Counted from the first letter of the stretch, positions 12,554-26,500 are shown. The stretch: 64,000 nucleotides of DNA from Serilophus lunatus (GCA_013399895.1 VXBA01005866.1:157231-221230); one strand, 5' to 3'. Notes: generated by a model from the letters alone, not told the origin. Numbers and translations: made by a program.

Positions 12554-14370
12554 GTGATTTTGCTCTGATTAAATCTGCCGGAAGAATAGTTTGCTCTTCT
12601 GTTTGGCTCTGAAGGCAGAATCTCTCTTACGACAGCTATCAGTTTGGTCCTATAAAGTAAAATGGTTCCTGAATTAAGTAACAGAAGCAGTTATTAAGGT
12701 GCTAATGAGACTTTATCATGCAAAGAAAAAGACAATAAATCTTCATTGTTGAAATAATAAATACTATCATTTTACAGTTAAAAACTTAATGCATGTTGTC
12801 AGAATTACTCTTTTAATATGAAAGTGATGAAGTATTATCTTAGAAAAATAACTTCTAAAAGTACGATAACAGAAAAATGCTGTCCCAAGCACCCACAGGA
12901 CAACCTCTTTCCTGTTACAGCTATGTAATGTCTTTCTTCCTTCTTTTAAGAGTGAAATTGAACAAGTAAATGTGATTTTTTTTTCCTTATCAAGTTGGCT
13001 GTGTTTAATCATATTACATAAATCTTCTTTAAGAGCTTCAGATCATTTTTGTGTCTTATAACATTCAATGTTGTTCAAATAAAAAATCAGTTTGTTTGTA
13101 GATCAAAGTAGTTCTGTACGAACCCTAATGAAAATTAACAATGCTATTTACTTTTAATATAATCCTCAACACACATCCACCTCTCTTCCCAGGACTCTCA
13201 TCAGTTCTCACTTCTTCCATTCAGGGAGACTTCTTGTGCTGCAAGCTGAATTGCCCAGCCTTCCTACTAATAGTGCAAGATAATACTTTGCTGACAGTAC
13301 AGAACTAGCTTACATTACACATTTGAATCTGCTTTTAGAAGAGGTTCTTAATAGCGGAAAAAATAATTCTGAATGCAAATGCTCCGCAGAATCTAACAGA
13401 GCAATGCAAAAGTCAGTGATCACATGTGTTGTCAGGTGTGTTGGGCTGGTACAACAGTATCTGTGACATTACTTGACATTTACCACTGTGAAAGAGAGCA
13501 AGGCTTCTTCTATAGCTAGAAAACATGACTCTTCTTCATGTCTGTAGTAAAGCAGTAGGAACATAGCTGAGTTAAAAGAAGTTAACTAATAACTAATAGT
13601 TTTTTTTCTGTGGATGTAGTACAGTAATTTATTAACTAACTACATGTATAGTTTTAGAAAACTCAGTTAGAATGCAAGCAAGTTACTGTAGAATGTTTTT
13701 TTGCCATAGAAATAGTTCTTGACTTTCGTGACTTAACTCTATATTAAAGAAAATTTACTGCTTTTTCAGTATACATTCATATGTTTTGAATTAAATTAAA
13801 TCAATGCCACTTTTTTATGGCTGAGGCAAGGGATTTACACATCTCAGAGATGTATATTCAAATAGCTAACACAGTGTTCAAAGTACTCAAGCCACAGAAG
13901 ATACGCTAACACTTGTTAATAGATTTTCAGACCCTATAAACAACGGCTTAGATAACTCTGTCGCCCAGCCATCACTTCCCTCTTATTCCAGCTGGTTTGA
14001 CACCTTTTTCTGGTGAACCTCTGGAAAGATATTTTGAGCCATGATGCCTGTCTGAGTGGTGGTCAGCACTTCACCCATGTGTGGGAGCAGCTTTGTTGGA
14101 GGTGACAGTTCTGTCTTTTGCTACCTCTTGGAGATGGGGGTGAGAGGAGGAAGCCTGTCTCCCCCTGTCAGGACTAGGAGCCTGGCATTATCATTACAGG
14201 TTCTGATGGGGGGTCTGCAAACTGGGCACCAGCTTGCGCAGCTGCCACAGCTGAAATATGCTGACTAGATTTTAGGTCTGCAAAACGTGTACTGTCAGTC
14301 TTCTGGCACCTGCTATCCAAAGGCTAAATTCCATGCAATTCTTAGGGGGAAAAATACAACCGACCCTCCC

Positions 14371-14470
14371 TCCCCCAAAAAACCAACAAACATAAACCCA
14401 CCAAAAACCAAACCAACCAAGTAAGCAAAAAACCTTGCCCCAAAACAAACAAAAAAAGACCCTAACCAAA
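14371..14470. repeat. A/C-rich low-complexity block
   Basis: Runs of AACC, CAAA and CCAAA (for example ACCAAACCAACCAAG) with almost no G or T. No coding signal; the reverse-strand ORF across it is low-complexity. Confidence 0.8.
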
Positions 14471-15188
14471 CCCACTCAGAATACATTTTAGTTTTGATAT
14501 GCAGATTATTAAGAACTGAATGGAGGTATTGAGCTGGAATTGCTACAACTGCTCAGAATAAAGAGTCTGTATTGTGCCACATCATCTACAAAAAGCCTAT
14601 TTTATTGGTTTGAAGTATCTAATACTGATTTGTTCTTCTCGTGCCTAACTTAAGGGTGTGCACAGCAAAAATGTTAGAACTGCAGAGAATTAGCATGTCC
14701 AGAATGTTTATCCTGTGCTTGATTGTGTTTGTTTTAGTTTTTCTAGTGAGATTTCCCTGATCGCTCCAAAGCCTTTATTTAATAGCATCTTGTGTATCTA
14801 GGCATGTGTACTGGCCAGTTCTGGGAAAGAATTCTGCTTGCAGCAGCCATCCAGATTTCCTTACACCCAGTGCTCAGGAATGCAGCCTTTGGCTGCTAAT
14901 GGAATGTTCATCTTGATCTGGTTCCACCAGAGGACTGGGATGGTGAGATGCTCTGTTGCAATTTAAGTGAGGTACAAAAGAAAAAAGAACATTGTTCTGT
15001 TCCGGGTGTGTGCACAGAGTAAAGCAGAAAGTCTCACTGTGATGACTTGAACTTACTCCTGACCAGTGTCAGACACTGTACTAGGAAAATAAAAGATACA
15101 TCAAACCACAGCTTATTTTATTTTTTGATACACAATCTTAATCAGGTTTACGTTGCAAACTGAAGTAATCACTGTATGTGATAAATAG

Positions 15189-15457
15189 CTACTAATGTTT
15201 TCACGTTACACGGAACAAATAGATGCAGATGTAGATAGCAACCCAGGCTGTTCTAGAACTGTGTTTCATAAATGTGTAGGGGAAAAGATTTTCAGTTTTC
15301 TCAAACAAACCATTTCTGAAAGAGAAAGTGCTGCTAACAGCTGTACTACAGAAGATATTAAAAATATTGCTGAAAATTCTAATAATGCCAGTAAATTAAA
15401 TATTAAGTTCAAGGAAATAAAATTATTTGAGGAAACAATCTGTACTTCAGCACACTG
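15189..15457 (+). other. Coding-like open stretch ending at a consensus donor, unknown
   Basis: About 89 codons are open from just after an AG at 15188 to CTG|GTAAGA at 15457. The peptide includes YTEQIDADVDSNPGCSRTVF, GEKIFSFLKQTISERESAAN and IKFKEIKLFEETICTSAHW. It is charged and Asn/Ser-rich with a helical look, more protein-like than neighbouring ORFs. The upstream acceptor has a poor pyrimidine tract. It ends in phase 2, so it cannot be spliced in frame to the CTNND2 exon at 17380. It could be an exon of a nested gene, a gene relic or chance; no homologue is recognised. Confidence 0.25.
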
Positions 15458-16333
15458 GTAAGATTCAAATGCTACTGCACACATTTTCTTGCCAATTTTT
15501 TGCTTTTTATAATCAGGAATGTTTTTAGAAGGTACAGAATTTTCTAAAACTTCATATTGCCACGAAATCTATTTGATACATTTTACATTTTACAGTTTAG
15601 TACCAAGATTTTTGTTTTTAAATTTATTATGAATATTCTGTTACAATGATTGACTGTAGGTCTACCACAGCAGGCAAAATTGTGAGAACTAAAATGGTTC
15701 AATGTCTGATAGTTAAAAGCTGTGATTTTCCTCTTACCTCTGCTTTCCAGTATGGACACAAACAACTTTTATGAATTCAGAAATAAGATTTTTAGTAAGT
15801 ACTCATAAACACTAATTGATCAGAACATTTTGAAGTTATCAAAAAATCTGATTAAATTATCATATTATATACAATTATCATAACTGATTATTTCATTCAC
15901 AGAATGTGATGTAGATTAGCTTACTAATTATATTTATATTTCCCAATTTTCCTGTCCTTTTCATCCTTCATGATACACTCATAGTGATTGCTGTATGCAA
16001 ATTCCTAGCACAGCTGCACTGAAGGTAATTCAGAGTTGTTTCACTGACCTCAGTAATAACTTCATCAGGTCTGCACTCTCTCTGATCTTCTGTTCAGTAC
16101 AACTGGGCAGCCATTTACCACAACAGTGATCCTCTAGAACTGATGTGAGGCTTCTCATGTATCTGTGCTGGTGCTAACCCTCCTCTACATTTATATATAT
16201 ATATATTCACATTTACACTACATATGTACATATAAATTCTCAGAAGCTGCTTTTATATTATTTTGTATTATTACACAGCTTTCAGGGAAAATTTTGCAAA
16301 CAAAAAGTCTGTTCGTTTAAATATGAAAAAATT

Positions 16334-16384
16334 AGAATAGAATCATTTTGGTTGAAAAAGACCTTGATGATCATGGAGGTTAGC
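16334..16384 (-). mobile_element. CR1 3'-end scrap
   Basis: AGAATAGAATCATTTTGGTT followed by GAAAAAGACCTTGATGATCATGGAGG is the reverse complement of the CR1 3' end. Only about 50 bases remain, ending abruptly next to the LTR-like block. Confidence 0.7.
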
Positions 16385-16393
16385 ATTTTCTTA

Positions 16394-16735
16394 TGTAACG
16401 CTATAGAGGAATTTCTAGTAGAGAGAGGCCACAGCGAGGCTTACATGCTCAAGCAGTGCCTGGGCCTCAAAAACAAGGATGGCTCGGCCTTGAGCCAAGT
16501 AGAAGATAAAACTTAGAAAAATAATTAGACAAAAATAGAAAGAGTAAGGTGAGAAGAATGTAAACATAGGGGGTGTGCATATGCAAATGTATAACCAATT
16601 AATTATTAGTTGGGGCGCATGCTTTGTGTGTGGGAAAATGAACTATTATTTAAACTGCACCTTTTCTGCAATAAACGAGCATTTCACCATTACTTCTGTA
16701 AAGACTTCTGATTTGACTCGGAACCGACCCCAGCT
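16394..16735 (+). mobile_element. Possible solo LTR of an endogenous retroelement
   Basis: The block starts TGTAACGC and could end in ...GCTGCA, giving TG...CA ends. It has an AATAAA (in GCAATAAACGAGC) about 65 bases from that end, the layout of a U3-R-U5 unit. It sits directly after a truncated CR1 scrap. I found no target-site duplication and no internal retroviral genes, so the boundaries and the call are tentative. Confidence 0.35.
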
Positions 16736-17379
16736 GCATCACTCTGTACTAAATACCAGACTGGAATAGATGTCAGAAAGGCTCCTTTTGTGGTCAGTAC
16801 CATGCATACAACTACCGAGATGTGGAAAAGGTGGTGTCTTCTCCAAGCAGGATAGTAAGAAACACTAGTACACCCAGTTAAATTACTGCATGTAGTATAG
16901 AATTAACCTTGTACAGTAAAACTGGTCCTTCAGAGAAGACTTTTTCACAAATAAGTATGTCATTGGATTTGCATTCAGTGTTGTGGTTTTAACAATTGAT
17001 GCACATTTAATCTATAGTAACAAGTTGTGAGTTGTTTGGTAGTGGATGAGGACTTGCTAAGTTCAGTAAACTGTGGTATTCAGCTTATCTTTATACATAT
17101 ACTTGGCCTTTACTATCATAGTTTCATTCTCTTAAGGTTGTGGTGTAAAAGTCTCCAACTGTTGCAGTGTGGAAATATTAACAGAGTCCATAATATGTGA
17201 AACGCTTGAACATGCAATCGTATAAATGTAGCTTGCTCCAAAATAATATCGGTATTCAATTTGATTACATGCAATGATGCAAATGGTGCTAATAGTCTTG
17301 CGTTTTTCCCTGTGCTTCTTCTCCATCACCCGTTATTGCTGTATCTTCTGAATTCTCCCTTCATTTTCTTTCAACAAAG

Positions 17380-17590
17380 GCAAGTATGCCATGAGGGATC
17401 TGGTCCACCGACTGCCAGGCGCTAACAACAGCAACAGCTCAGCAAGCAAGGCCATGTCTGATGACACCGTTACTGCCATTTGCTGCACTCTGCATGAAGT
17501 CATCACTAAAAACATGGAGAATGCCAAGGCCTTACGAGACGCAGGCGGCATTGAGAAACTGGTTGGCATATCTAAGAGTAAAGGAGACAA
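17380..17590 (+). CDS. CTNND2: CTNND2 exon: distal ARM-repeat region
   Basis: This 211-base exon encodes about 70 residues. It opens with GKYAMRDLVHRLPG (the first Gly is split across the junction), passes through a Ser/Asn-rich loop, then DDTVTAICCTLHEVITKNME and the ARM-like helix ALRDAGGIEKLVGISKSKGD. The acceptor is a pyrimidine-rich tract ending CAAAG at 17379; the donor is GTATGT at 17591. The last two bases (AA) complete a Lys codon with the G of the next exon. The two-helix pattern with the AGGIEKL motif is typical of the final ARM repeats of the p120 family. The exon start is fixed by the splice site; the Met at 17391 is internal. Confidence 0.95.
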
Positions 17591-20500
17591 GTATGTTTTG
17601 CAAATCACCTTGCACCTTTTTAACCTCTCCAGTAGTTATTACTAGTCCTGAATGTGTTTCCCTTCTCTGTGCAATTGTGAGTTGAATTCTTTAGGTTTTT
17701 CAGAAATCATATGCCCACTTTGAAAGATGGCAAGAAACAGATAATGCCAGTACCAAAAGTCTCCCTCTGCTTTCATTTATTTTTGATGTACTGCCAACAG
17801 TGCAAGGAGAGCATGCCATGGGCATTTTAAGGAAGCATAACTATCTACAGTAAACACTACCTCTAAGCAATTCCAGAAGATCCTGATAAACATTAGGGTC
17901 CAGAGTAGTTGGACTACAGAAGGGGTGACTCTTGCTCTAGGAGTGAAGACTGTAAAGTTACTGTCCCTCTTCACAGCACCTTTTTCTCTGCCACCAGCTT
18001 GCTGGTAAGGTGGGGCATAGTAGAAAAACAGGTCCATGGATTTTCCTACCTTCTTGCTTCTGAGAGACCTTTAGGCTGCTTTGTAAGGCAAAAAAAGTCT
18101 TGCACACAGCTGTAACATTTTCAGAACAGCTATGGTTTCATCTTGTCTGTTTGCCTATGTACACACTCTTCATGAAGGGTTCACTCTTTATCCTTCTTTT
18201 GCCTAAAACAGATAGCCTGGTTCTCATATTTGTCAACCTGCTGAAGTATAGTGCAATGGGACTATGGCAGTTTGAAAACAAAAAGCCTTCACTGTAGTGT
18301 ACAAAACCCATCAGTCCACCTACTCGAAGCTGTCATCACACAGTCTACTGCAGCATCAGAGCTCTAAAAGAGCCCCACAAAGCCAGGCCACAACCCGAAG
18401 GAAAGATTTATGCACCCTACATTTGGTATGAGAACTTATGCTCTCCTATGTGATCGGAGCATTGCCAATATAATTTAATCACATTTCTTCTACTCTATTT
18501 TCACCCCTTTCCTTTCATACCAAATTCATTATTGAAACATTATTACATTCTAATTGTAAGGGGTAAAAAGCAGTAGCGTGACCAAGTATGTGATTCCAGT
18601 TGTGGGAGCTTCCCATGCTCTGCCAATTTATTTACATATGCATTTTGTTATATTAAATCTATTTCAATTTTTATTTTTTATATGTTCTAGATCAAATGTA
18701 CTGATATTGCAAGCAGGTTCATATCCATTCCTCTTAAGCTGAATGTGTCTTTCCTCAGAATAATGTATTTGTCTACCTGTTCATTATCTGGTAGAGATTA
18801 TTAATACCTGTTGAGTACAGAATATTTGATGTATGTCATGGACAATTTTAAGAGGATCTGAGGGTATAATTCCCTGTCTAAATATACCCTGTGAAAGGCA
18901 TCTATTTCTAATGAATGTATGTAGCACAGGTAATGCTGAGTAATTCCAGAATGGCCTTCTAAATCCCTTCTCTCAAGTACTTTGAGTTGCAGTCCTGATT
19001 ATTGTTACAGATTACACAGTTCTAGAACAAGAAAACCTGTCAACACACAGCACTACAAATGCCTATCTTAAGTAAGAGTTCTATTTTTCAGCATTCAGAA
19101 AATAGTACTGTGTGCTCTTGGTTTGATGTAGTTTCTTACAGATCTTACATTGCTCAAAAATGAAAATTGGTCGTTGTTGGACTGATATAAAAATTCTGGC
19201 ATACTCACTCTAATACAATAAAACACTTCCGTATGAAATCATCCTGTCCATTATGAAGCATCTGCTTCTACAAGTGCAGGATGCTAGACTGGCCATGCAT
19301 CCTGGTAGGTATCAGTGCCAGGAGTGTGGGGCTGGCCACACTAGCCTTTGGTACATGCCCAGGGCTTAAATACTTCCCCGTATGATGTGTCCACAAGGTC
19401 ATACTGGCCAAGCCCAATTCGGCTTTGCATAGTTCCTGTCTCTCCTCAGTACTCATGGGGTGGTTGGCATAGTTATTTTCCTGGTTACTCCATGCTACCA
19501 GCACCCCACTAGCTGGTGCAGCTGGAAGTATAATAAAAACAATTATGCTCATAAGGGTTTATCAAAGTCCTGTTTACTCACCAGTTAGTCACCTACTGCT
19601 GTACTCTGGGGGAGAAATGGAATTTAAACTGAAAAAAAGTACCAAATAAATTGTTGGGGAAATACTGTTCAAGTTAATTGATTAAGTTGTGCCATGAATA
19701 TTGCTTTACCAGCTTGACTGTCAGCCTACCAGTGATCCTTCTCAGAAGTCACAGAATGTATCAAAGCTTAACCCCTGAGAAGACTTCCTGCTAAAAGCAG
19801 TAACTTGGGCTGCTAGGTTTCTGATTTTGCAATCCCTATGTCAGTTTTGAGTAAAACATGACTTACCTCAATGACTGCCTCAAACTCCATCAATTTTCTG
19901 GACTTTGGCCTTTGCAAGGTTTTCTAGCATTCTACTGCTTTATGTGTATTTTTGTTCCAGCTCAAAGTATGCTTCCTCAATGGACTGGTCCTGGTCCTTT
20001 TCTATTTGATTCTTCTTCACTGAGATGAATACTCTCTAATATTTTTTTTTAATTACCTATTCCAAGAGGAATATATGACTCCAAGGGATTGTAACAATTG
20101 TTTAGATCTTTCAAAACCTATCTGAAGAGAAAGCCCTTGTGAAGTTACATGGTTTTCAACATGACATGGTGTTGCCATCATTAAAGAGTAATGATGTGAG
20201 CAACATCCAAGTCCTCATTTGGATTCCTAATTAAATTTATCATGACTTTTTAAAATCAGTTGTATTTCTGCATCTTGGCTCTGCACTTCAAAACTAGTGC
20301 TCATCACCCACCTAGAGTGTTTCTTTTGGCCACTGCTAAGAGACTCTTAATGAGTTGAGCACACTGTCATGAAGTTTGGCAGCTTATAGAGAAAGAAACT
20401 CTGGCTCTGACTCCTTGTCCTGGATGCCAACAGTTACAGCCAGGGCATCTTAGATGTACATAATGTCAGTTGAGTCCTCAACAATTTTGCCAATTGCTGT

Positions 20501-23500
20501 CTCCTATTCCTATTACTAAGCTCTCAGCATGAATCCCTGTGTGTGTACTGAGGAGCACATATTTTGCTCTTCGCTCAATGATTAGTATCGTAGAAATACT
20601 ACATATTGCCCTTGCTTAAAAACACATTGGTCTTCAAGATGCCAATCGAAGATCTTATGGTATACTTGAAGCAGATTTTAATTTTAGGTTCAAATCCATA
20701 GGAACACATTTGAAAATTGGGATGAATGGTGTCTTGTACTTAACAATCTCTTTCTCACCCTTTCTTTCTCTCTCTCTCCCTTTTTAATATATGTGTGTAA
20801 CAGGCATTCGCCTAAAGTGGTGAAAGCAGCATCTCAGGTCCTCAATAGTATGTGGCAGTACAGAGACCTGAGAAGTCTCTACAAGAAGGTAAGGCTTGGG
20901 TTTTATCTAGATTTATCATTTTTCATACTGTTACTCAAATTTGGGGGCTGAGAGACTTTAGACCAAAACATTTGTTTATGTGACTGGAAATAAACTCGGA
21001 GTATAAAGTTTAAGATACTTGGAGCTATGGGTTTTTCCTTCATTTCTACTTTTAATATAGAAATACCCTTTGAAAATATATGTGGTGATGATGAAAAGGG
21101 GGTGTGAATTTGATATTAAAATAAATTCATACACAAAGTGCTGGATCTGGCAGCCCTGGAGAGTTCTTCTGTTCATAAAACAAACCTAGCGATGCAAGCT
21201 CTCCTACTGGACCAGTCCTTCTTAAACCTCTCTACCCATTCCTGAGGAGATTACCAGATTTCCAGCCCTTCATCTCCCAAATTTCCTCATGAGATTGTAA
21301 ACAAGAGTATCTGAAGGAGTTAAGCGTGGAGCTGGTCTGAAACCTGATAGCTTCACTTCCAATCATGTGGCAGACAGTAGCATCATATGCTTGGTTCTCA
21401 GTCTATGGAGTCCATAGTACAGTACCATTCCCACAGGCCTGCTAACCTCTTAAAAATGAATTGCAGTAGGGCAATACAATACTGTGAAACAACAACCTAT
21501 GTAGCTTTTTAAGCATAAATGTCTACTTAGTAAATGACAACATTTAAAGTAATTCTTGCTGAATATTTCCAACCTGAATATTTCTATGTGAGTATCAGCT
21601 TGCAGATTTTGTTCTCCAGTGTCTTCTTATATGGAATTTCACCTCTTATCTGATTGATACTTGTGTTTGTAATCTCATCAAAGAGAGCTAAGACTTCAAC
21701 TGGCAGAAAAGTTCAGGTCCTATTAAAGGCTGAGGCATAAGAATGATGAAGTAGAGAAGATTCACAGTGGTATAGTCTGTGTTGTACATATTTTGCACAA
21801 AAAAAAAACTTGGTTACATGAAATCTCAAACTGGCAGAAGCTGACCTTCTGTTTGAAATGCTGTTCTTTTGCATGCCTCAGCCCTGCTTGTGTCAAGTCT
21901 GAGGAATGAGGAAGATGATTATTGAGTCTCTCCCAATGTTCATTTCCAGTATTTTCAGTCATCCTTGGCAGCCCTAGGGATACCATATGTGAATACGTTC
22001 CAACTAACAAGCTGGTACTCAACTGTCCCATTAAGAAGTGGGAACAAACATGAGCTAGAGTAGGCTTTTCTTGATGAGAGGCAGTAACACACTGGAAGTG
22101 TGCATAGCCTGACTTCTGTACGTGGGTGGCTGCACTATAGAGGCTGAACTGTATTGCACCATAATCTCTTCAAGGTTCTTACAATGTCTGGCTCACTTCC
22201 AACCTTCTGTCTGTGTATATATGCTGTGGTGGAAAAGCAGTTTCTGGGGTTGTTCCATGCATGAGGTAATCTATATGCTGTTTGGCTTCTGAGTGTACTG
22301 CCAGCTAAAGGACATTCTGTTGGTAGCCAGCATGAATGCCTGGTAAAATACTTATTAAGCATGCTTAGGTATGAAGTACCTTGCATGCTTAAAAGAGCAT
22401 TTTCCATAGCCACGAATACATACTTGTGGTATGGAAAATAGAGCAAGCTAGCCTTAGAGGTGGCTTTAAGGACACTCATAGCAGACGACTGTCTATATTC
22501 TCAGGAAGCATTTCATTTATTTCTATATTGGCTAATTCCTACAGGCTTCACAATATCTTAAAATGAAGGTCAGTCTCTGCTACATATTTGTATATTCAAT
22601 ACATGCCCTTATGTATGCTGCTAAGCCTTGTATAAATATGATTTGTTTTAATCAAAATGTTCAGATAGTTTATTTCAAATATTCCTTTTTGTTAAGATAC
22701 ATACAGTAATCTTTATAGAGTCATAATAGTTATTAAACTTGCCTACAGTAGGCTGACTGTTATGATGACTGTCTGAGTTTCACCACTTCTTCAAAAGCAA
22801 TGGCAATGTTTTTATGATAGGAAAATTAGAAAAGTTTGCATTATACTAATAGTCAGCTAGTTAGGTAATATAAAGATACCAGGCAAATGCAATCTTAAAT
22901 TTGTCCAATTAAAATATATATACCAGTAAAAATGAATGAACGTCCAGTGTAATATGAACAGCACTTTTGCAGTATCTTGCACTTGCACAGCCTTTTCTGA
23001 AATGCAGGTAAATCCCATTGCATAACCATCAGCAGTTTCCTCCTATGTACTGAAGTATCTAAACAATTGCTTTCAAAGAATTGGCCAACAGAGACACAAA
23101 TTTGTGTCATAATACAAGGAAATTACAAGCATCACATCATAGTTGAGTGAAAACAGTAGCGCTTCTGTTTGAGAAACAGCGTAACCAAATAGTTTGAATT
23201 GTGGTATATTTTAGATCTGTACATTCACTGTAAAGTAAAAAGAGGTTAAAAAGTATAGAAGTATTATTCTTTGTATTAGCAGGGAATAAAGGCAATATAT
23301 GTTTACTGCTGATAAAGTAGCAGTCAGTATATTTAGTCCAAATATGACTAGATCAGCAAAAACATTAAAACCTCTTTCACTTTTCTAATTTTGCTCAATA
23401 TTGCAGGAAACATCCCATAGCTGGCAGAAGATAAAATGCACTGACAGAAATCCAGAGCTGGAGGTTGGTGTGGATGCCTAATGACTTGCCACACCTGTGA

Positions 23501-26500
23501 AGGACCAAAAGCCAAGAAGTGCATAGGCACCAATTTCCCATTTTCAGCACTCCCCGATAAACTCCTGGCTGTGAAGTGAAGTCCTCCACCTGCTGCCAGT
23601 AGCAGGGCTGCCCTAAGCAGGGTATGTGCAGTGCTTCCTGCCAGCTTCAATCCCATCATGACTGAGCAAGATCTCAGCTTTAACCAAGTCTATTAATAGT
23701 AGTCCACCTATGCAGTGAAACCTAAATGAAGCGGCCTCTGTTAGGACACTGCCTCATGGCAGGGCACTGTCACGATCTACTATTGCATAACAAGTACCCC
23801 ACGTTAACAGATTTCAGGGCTCCAGCTTCAGCTGTTTTGCTTAAGAAAAGTAGTTGTGTGCACAAATTTCTTTCTGCTGCTGACAGACATTTCTTGTTTC
23901 TCTGGGCCATGTAGAGATCAAAACTGCAGCAAAAACTGCAATGATTCAGTTAATCTCATTGACCAAATGAAGCAACATCTCAAGATCGTAGTGTATCTGG
24001 CTAAGAACAGAAAAAGTATCTTTTGACAACACAAAATTTTAAGGCCCTATCCACCTTTTTTATCCTGAAAAATGCAAAATTATTCCACAGTTCAGTGAGA
24101 TGTGAGACACAGAAAATTAAATCTAATAAAACAGCTTAAGCTAGGGATATATTTCTTGAAAAGGCTTTTCAGGTCTTCCAGTACTGAAGGGAGCCTGCAA
24201 GAAAGATGGAGAGAAATTACTTGCAAGAACATGTAGTGTCAGAAAAAGGGGATTGGCTTCAAACTGAGAGTAGGTTTAAATCAGATGTTACCAAAAAATT
24301 CTGTATGATGAGGGTGGTGAGGCACTGCAACATTTTGCCCAGATAAGCTATGGATGCTCCATCTCTGGAAATGCTGGCCAGGTTGGATGGGGCTCTGAGC
24401 AACCTGACCTAGTGAAAGGTATCCCTCGCCACGGCAGAGGGATCAGAACTAGACAAAGTTTAAGGTCTCCTCCAATCTAGCCCATTCTATAATTCTATGA
24501 TTCTATGATCCAGTATGTCCTGAGATTCTCAAGATGTTATAAAAAATAAGGATTTTGGAGGGTTTTTTGTTAGTTTCCCTCCGTTTGCTGGAGCAGAAAC
24601 ATTATACTCTTCTATTTAATAGGTAATACAAGAGGATTCACACTCTTTGAACTCTCATCTCAAATAGGCTTTTATTCTCTGAAAAGCATGCTCAAGTGGA
24701 GACTGTAGCACTCCAGGCTCAGAGGAATGCTGGATAGATTTCTGACTTTCCACTAGCATGAACTGCAAGCTCAAGGAGGAGGCATTGGCTTTGTTGTCTC
24801 AGTTTCCACTTGGAAAGCTCTTAATATCCACAGTACCTACTGTGTTTGCAGAGCCACACCTTCTACCCTCCACTGGCAGGTCCTGTCAAGTATACTGGCA
24901 TTTCCAGTTCATAGTGGTGTTGTGGCTTTAGTGGGACACATAGACTTCTAAGGCTGGGCTGGCATGTAAAAGACACAGAAAATAAATAGTCAGCATTCAT
25001 ATTTCTAAGTGAGGTGACAGTGTTAGATAGTCCTTTGTAGGTTTGTGCTATGCTTTGGGTAAAAAAACTACTTTGCTCCCTGATATGGTTAATTTGGTAC
25101 TGTCCTAACACAGTGCAACAAGGACTTGTAAAATGCATAAATGTTTCTAGTCCTAAAACTGTAGAAAAAATAAAGACAGACAGAGAGGAAGCAATTAATT
25201 TAGTCTTGAAATGAAGGAGTTACCAGCCATTCCAAAAGTTGCAGGTCGTTCATCATAGCAAATTCTGCTTAGTTTCCAAGCAAAAGGTGAAACGGAAGTC
25301 TAATCTGAAAAGAAGTCCAAGAGGAAAGCAATGTTCAGGTTCAGTCACATATAGGCAGTGATTAGGATATTTTGTGATTAATTTCTAAAAAAGAGGTGGT
25401 CATTATTTGTAGATGAGATAATGTCTCCAAGACTATGTCGTAATTGTCAAACTTCTTTGCCTTCTACAAGAAAGATATATTTTCATAAATGAACATGTTT
25501 CTGCCTCTGTTTTCATGAGTCTATTCTGAAATAACTAAAATATGACTTTCAAATATGCTTAATGGTCATATGGTCCATAGCCCCACAGGTAGGTTAATGG
25601 CTCAACACTTACTAAAAAAACAGGTACAAGAGCTATCTCACAGCCTGTCCCTGTGCTTCAGACTGCTGGTACACTCCCCTTCTTCAAGTATCTTGGTAAC
25701 CTGTATAGTACGCAGGAGAAATAAAGTGCTGCTTACAGTCTGTAGAGACAGGGCCTGTCCTGTTTATGTTTGTCCACATAAACAAGGTGAAAGGAGCTAC
25801 TACAACAGCTTCTTTAAAGACAATTATTTCCAAGTCAGGATCACTGGCCCTTACTTGGGTTTCTAGGGTATTAGCTGGTTGAAGATTTTGGGACATCTTA
25901 GAAAACACAGATGTGACTATAAGATAGCAGATTTTCATTAGCTGGTAAACTCTTCTCTATCTCAATATTCAAGAAAATAACCAATTTCTCTTAAACACAG
26001 ATAGCTTGTGAAATTGCATGAGGAAATTTGAGCAAAAGGGTTGTTCTAAATGAGCTTAAAATGAAAGAAAAATTGCTAGCTAAAAACAAGCTTCAGTTAA
26101 CATTCAATGTCTAAAATATTAAAGAACTGGAGGAACTGTCAGAAGGAATATGCTTTCTATTAATTGGTTTGCTTTGCTTAACCACTTAGGCTCCAAAAAA
26201 TATGTTTACATTTTATCATTATGTTTAAACTTACTCTGTCTTCCAGTATATAAGTAGAGGTCATGATGAATTTGCAGAAATTATTTTTTTCCCCATTTAT
26301 TATCATAGGTTTCTGTTCTGCACGGAATATTAGAAGTGTTTGTCCTATTCTCCTGGACTATGAATAAAAATATCACCCAACGTTTGAAAGCAGGGGAGCT
26401 GGTAAAGGCAGTTAGCATGTAGCGTGCCATTTATAACAGAGATGCTACTGCGATAGGCATTTAATGAAGTCAGAGTAGTCACTCTGAAGATGTCCTTGTC

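Larger units (their letters stand above)
1..17379 (+). other. CTNND2: CTNND2 intron, 3' portion (runs in from outside window)
   Basis: No CTNND2 exon is visible before 17380. Content by stretch: 1-1490 AT-rich with nothing recognised; 1490-2290 G-rich degenerate repeat; 2300-2820 CR1; 2830-10900 AT-rich non-coding with a poly-A run at 5110-5124 and nothing supported; 10920-11569 CpG island with gap; 11570-15188 AT-rich with one coding-like open stretch and an A/C-rich block; 15189-15457 a second coding-like stretch; 15460-16330 AT-rich with a short TA run at 16191-16206; 16334-16735 CR1 scrap and LTR-like block; 16740-17379 nothing except the acceptor region of the next exon. Confidence 0.8.
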
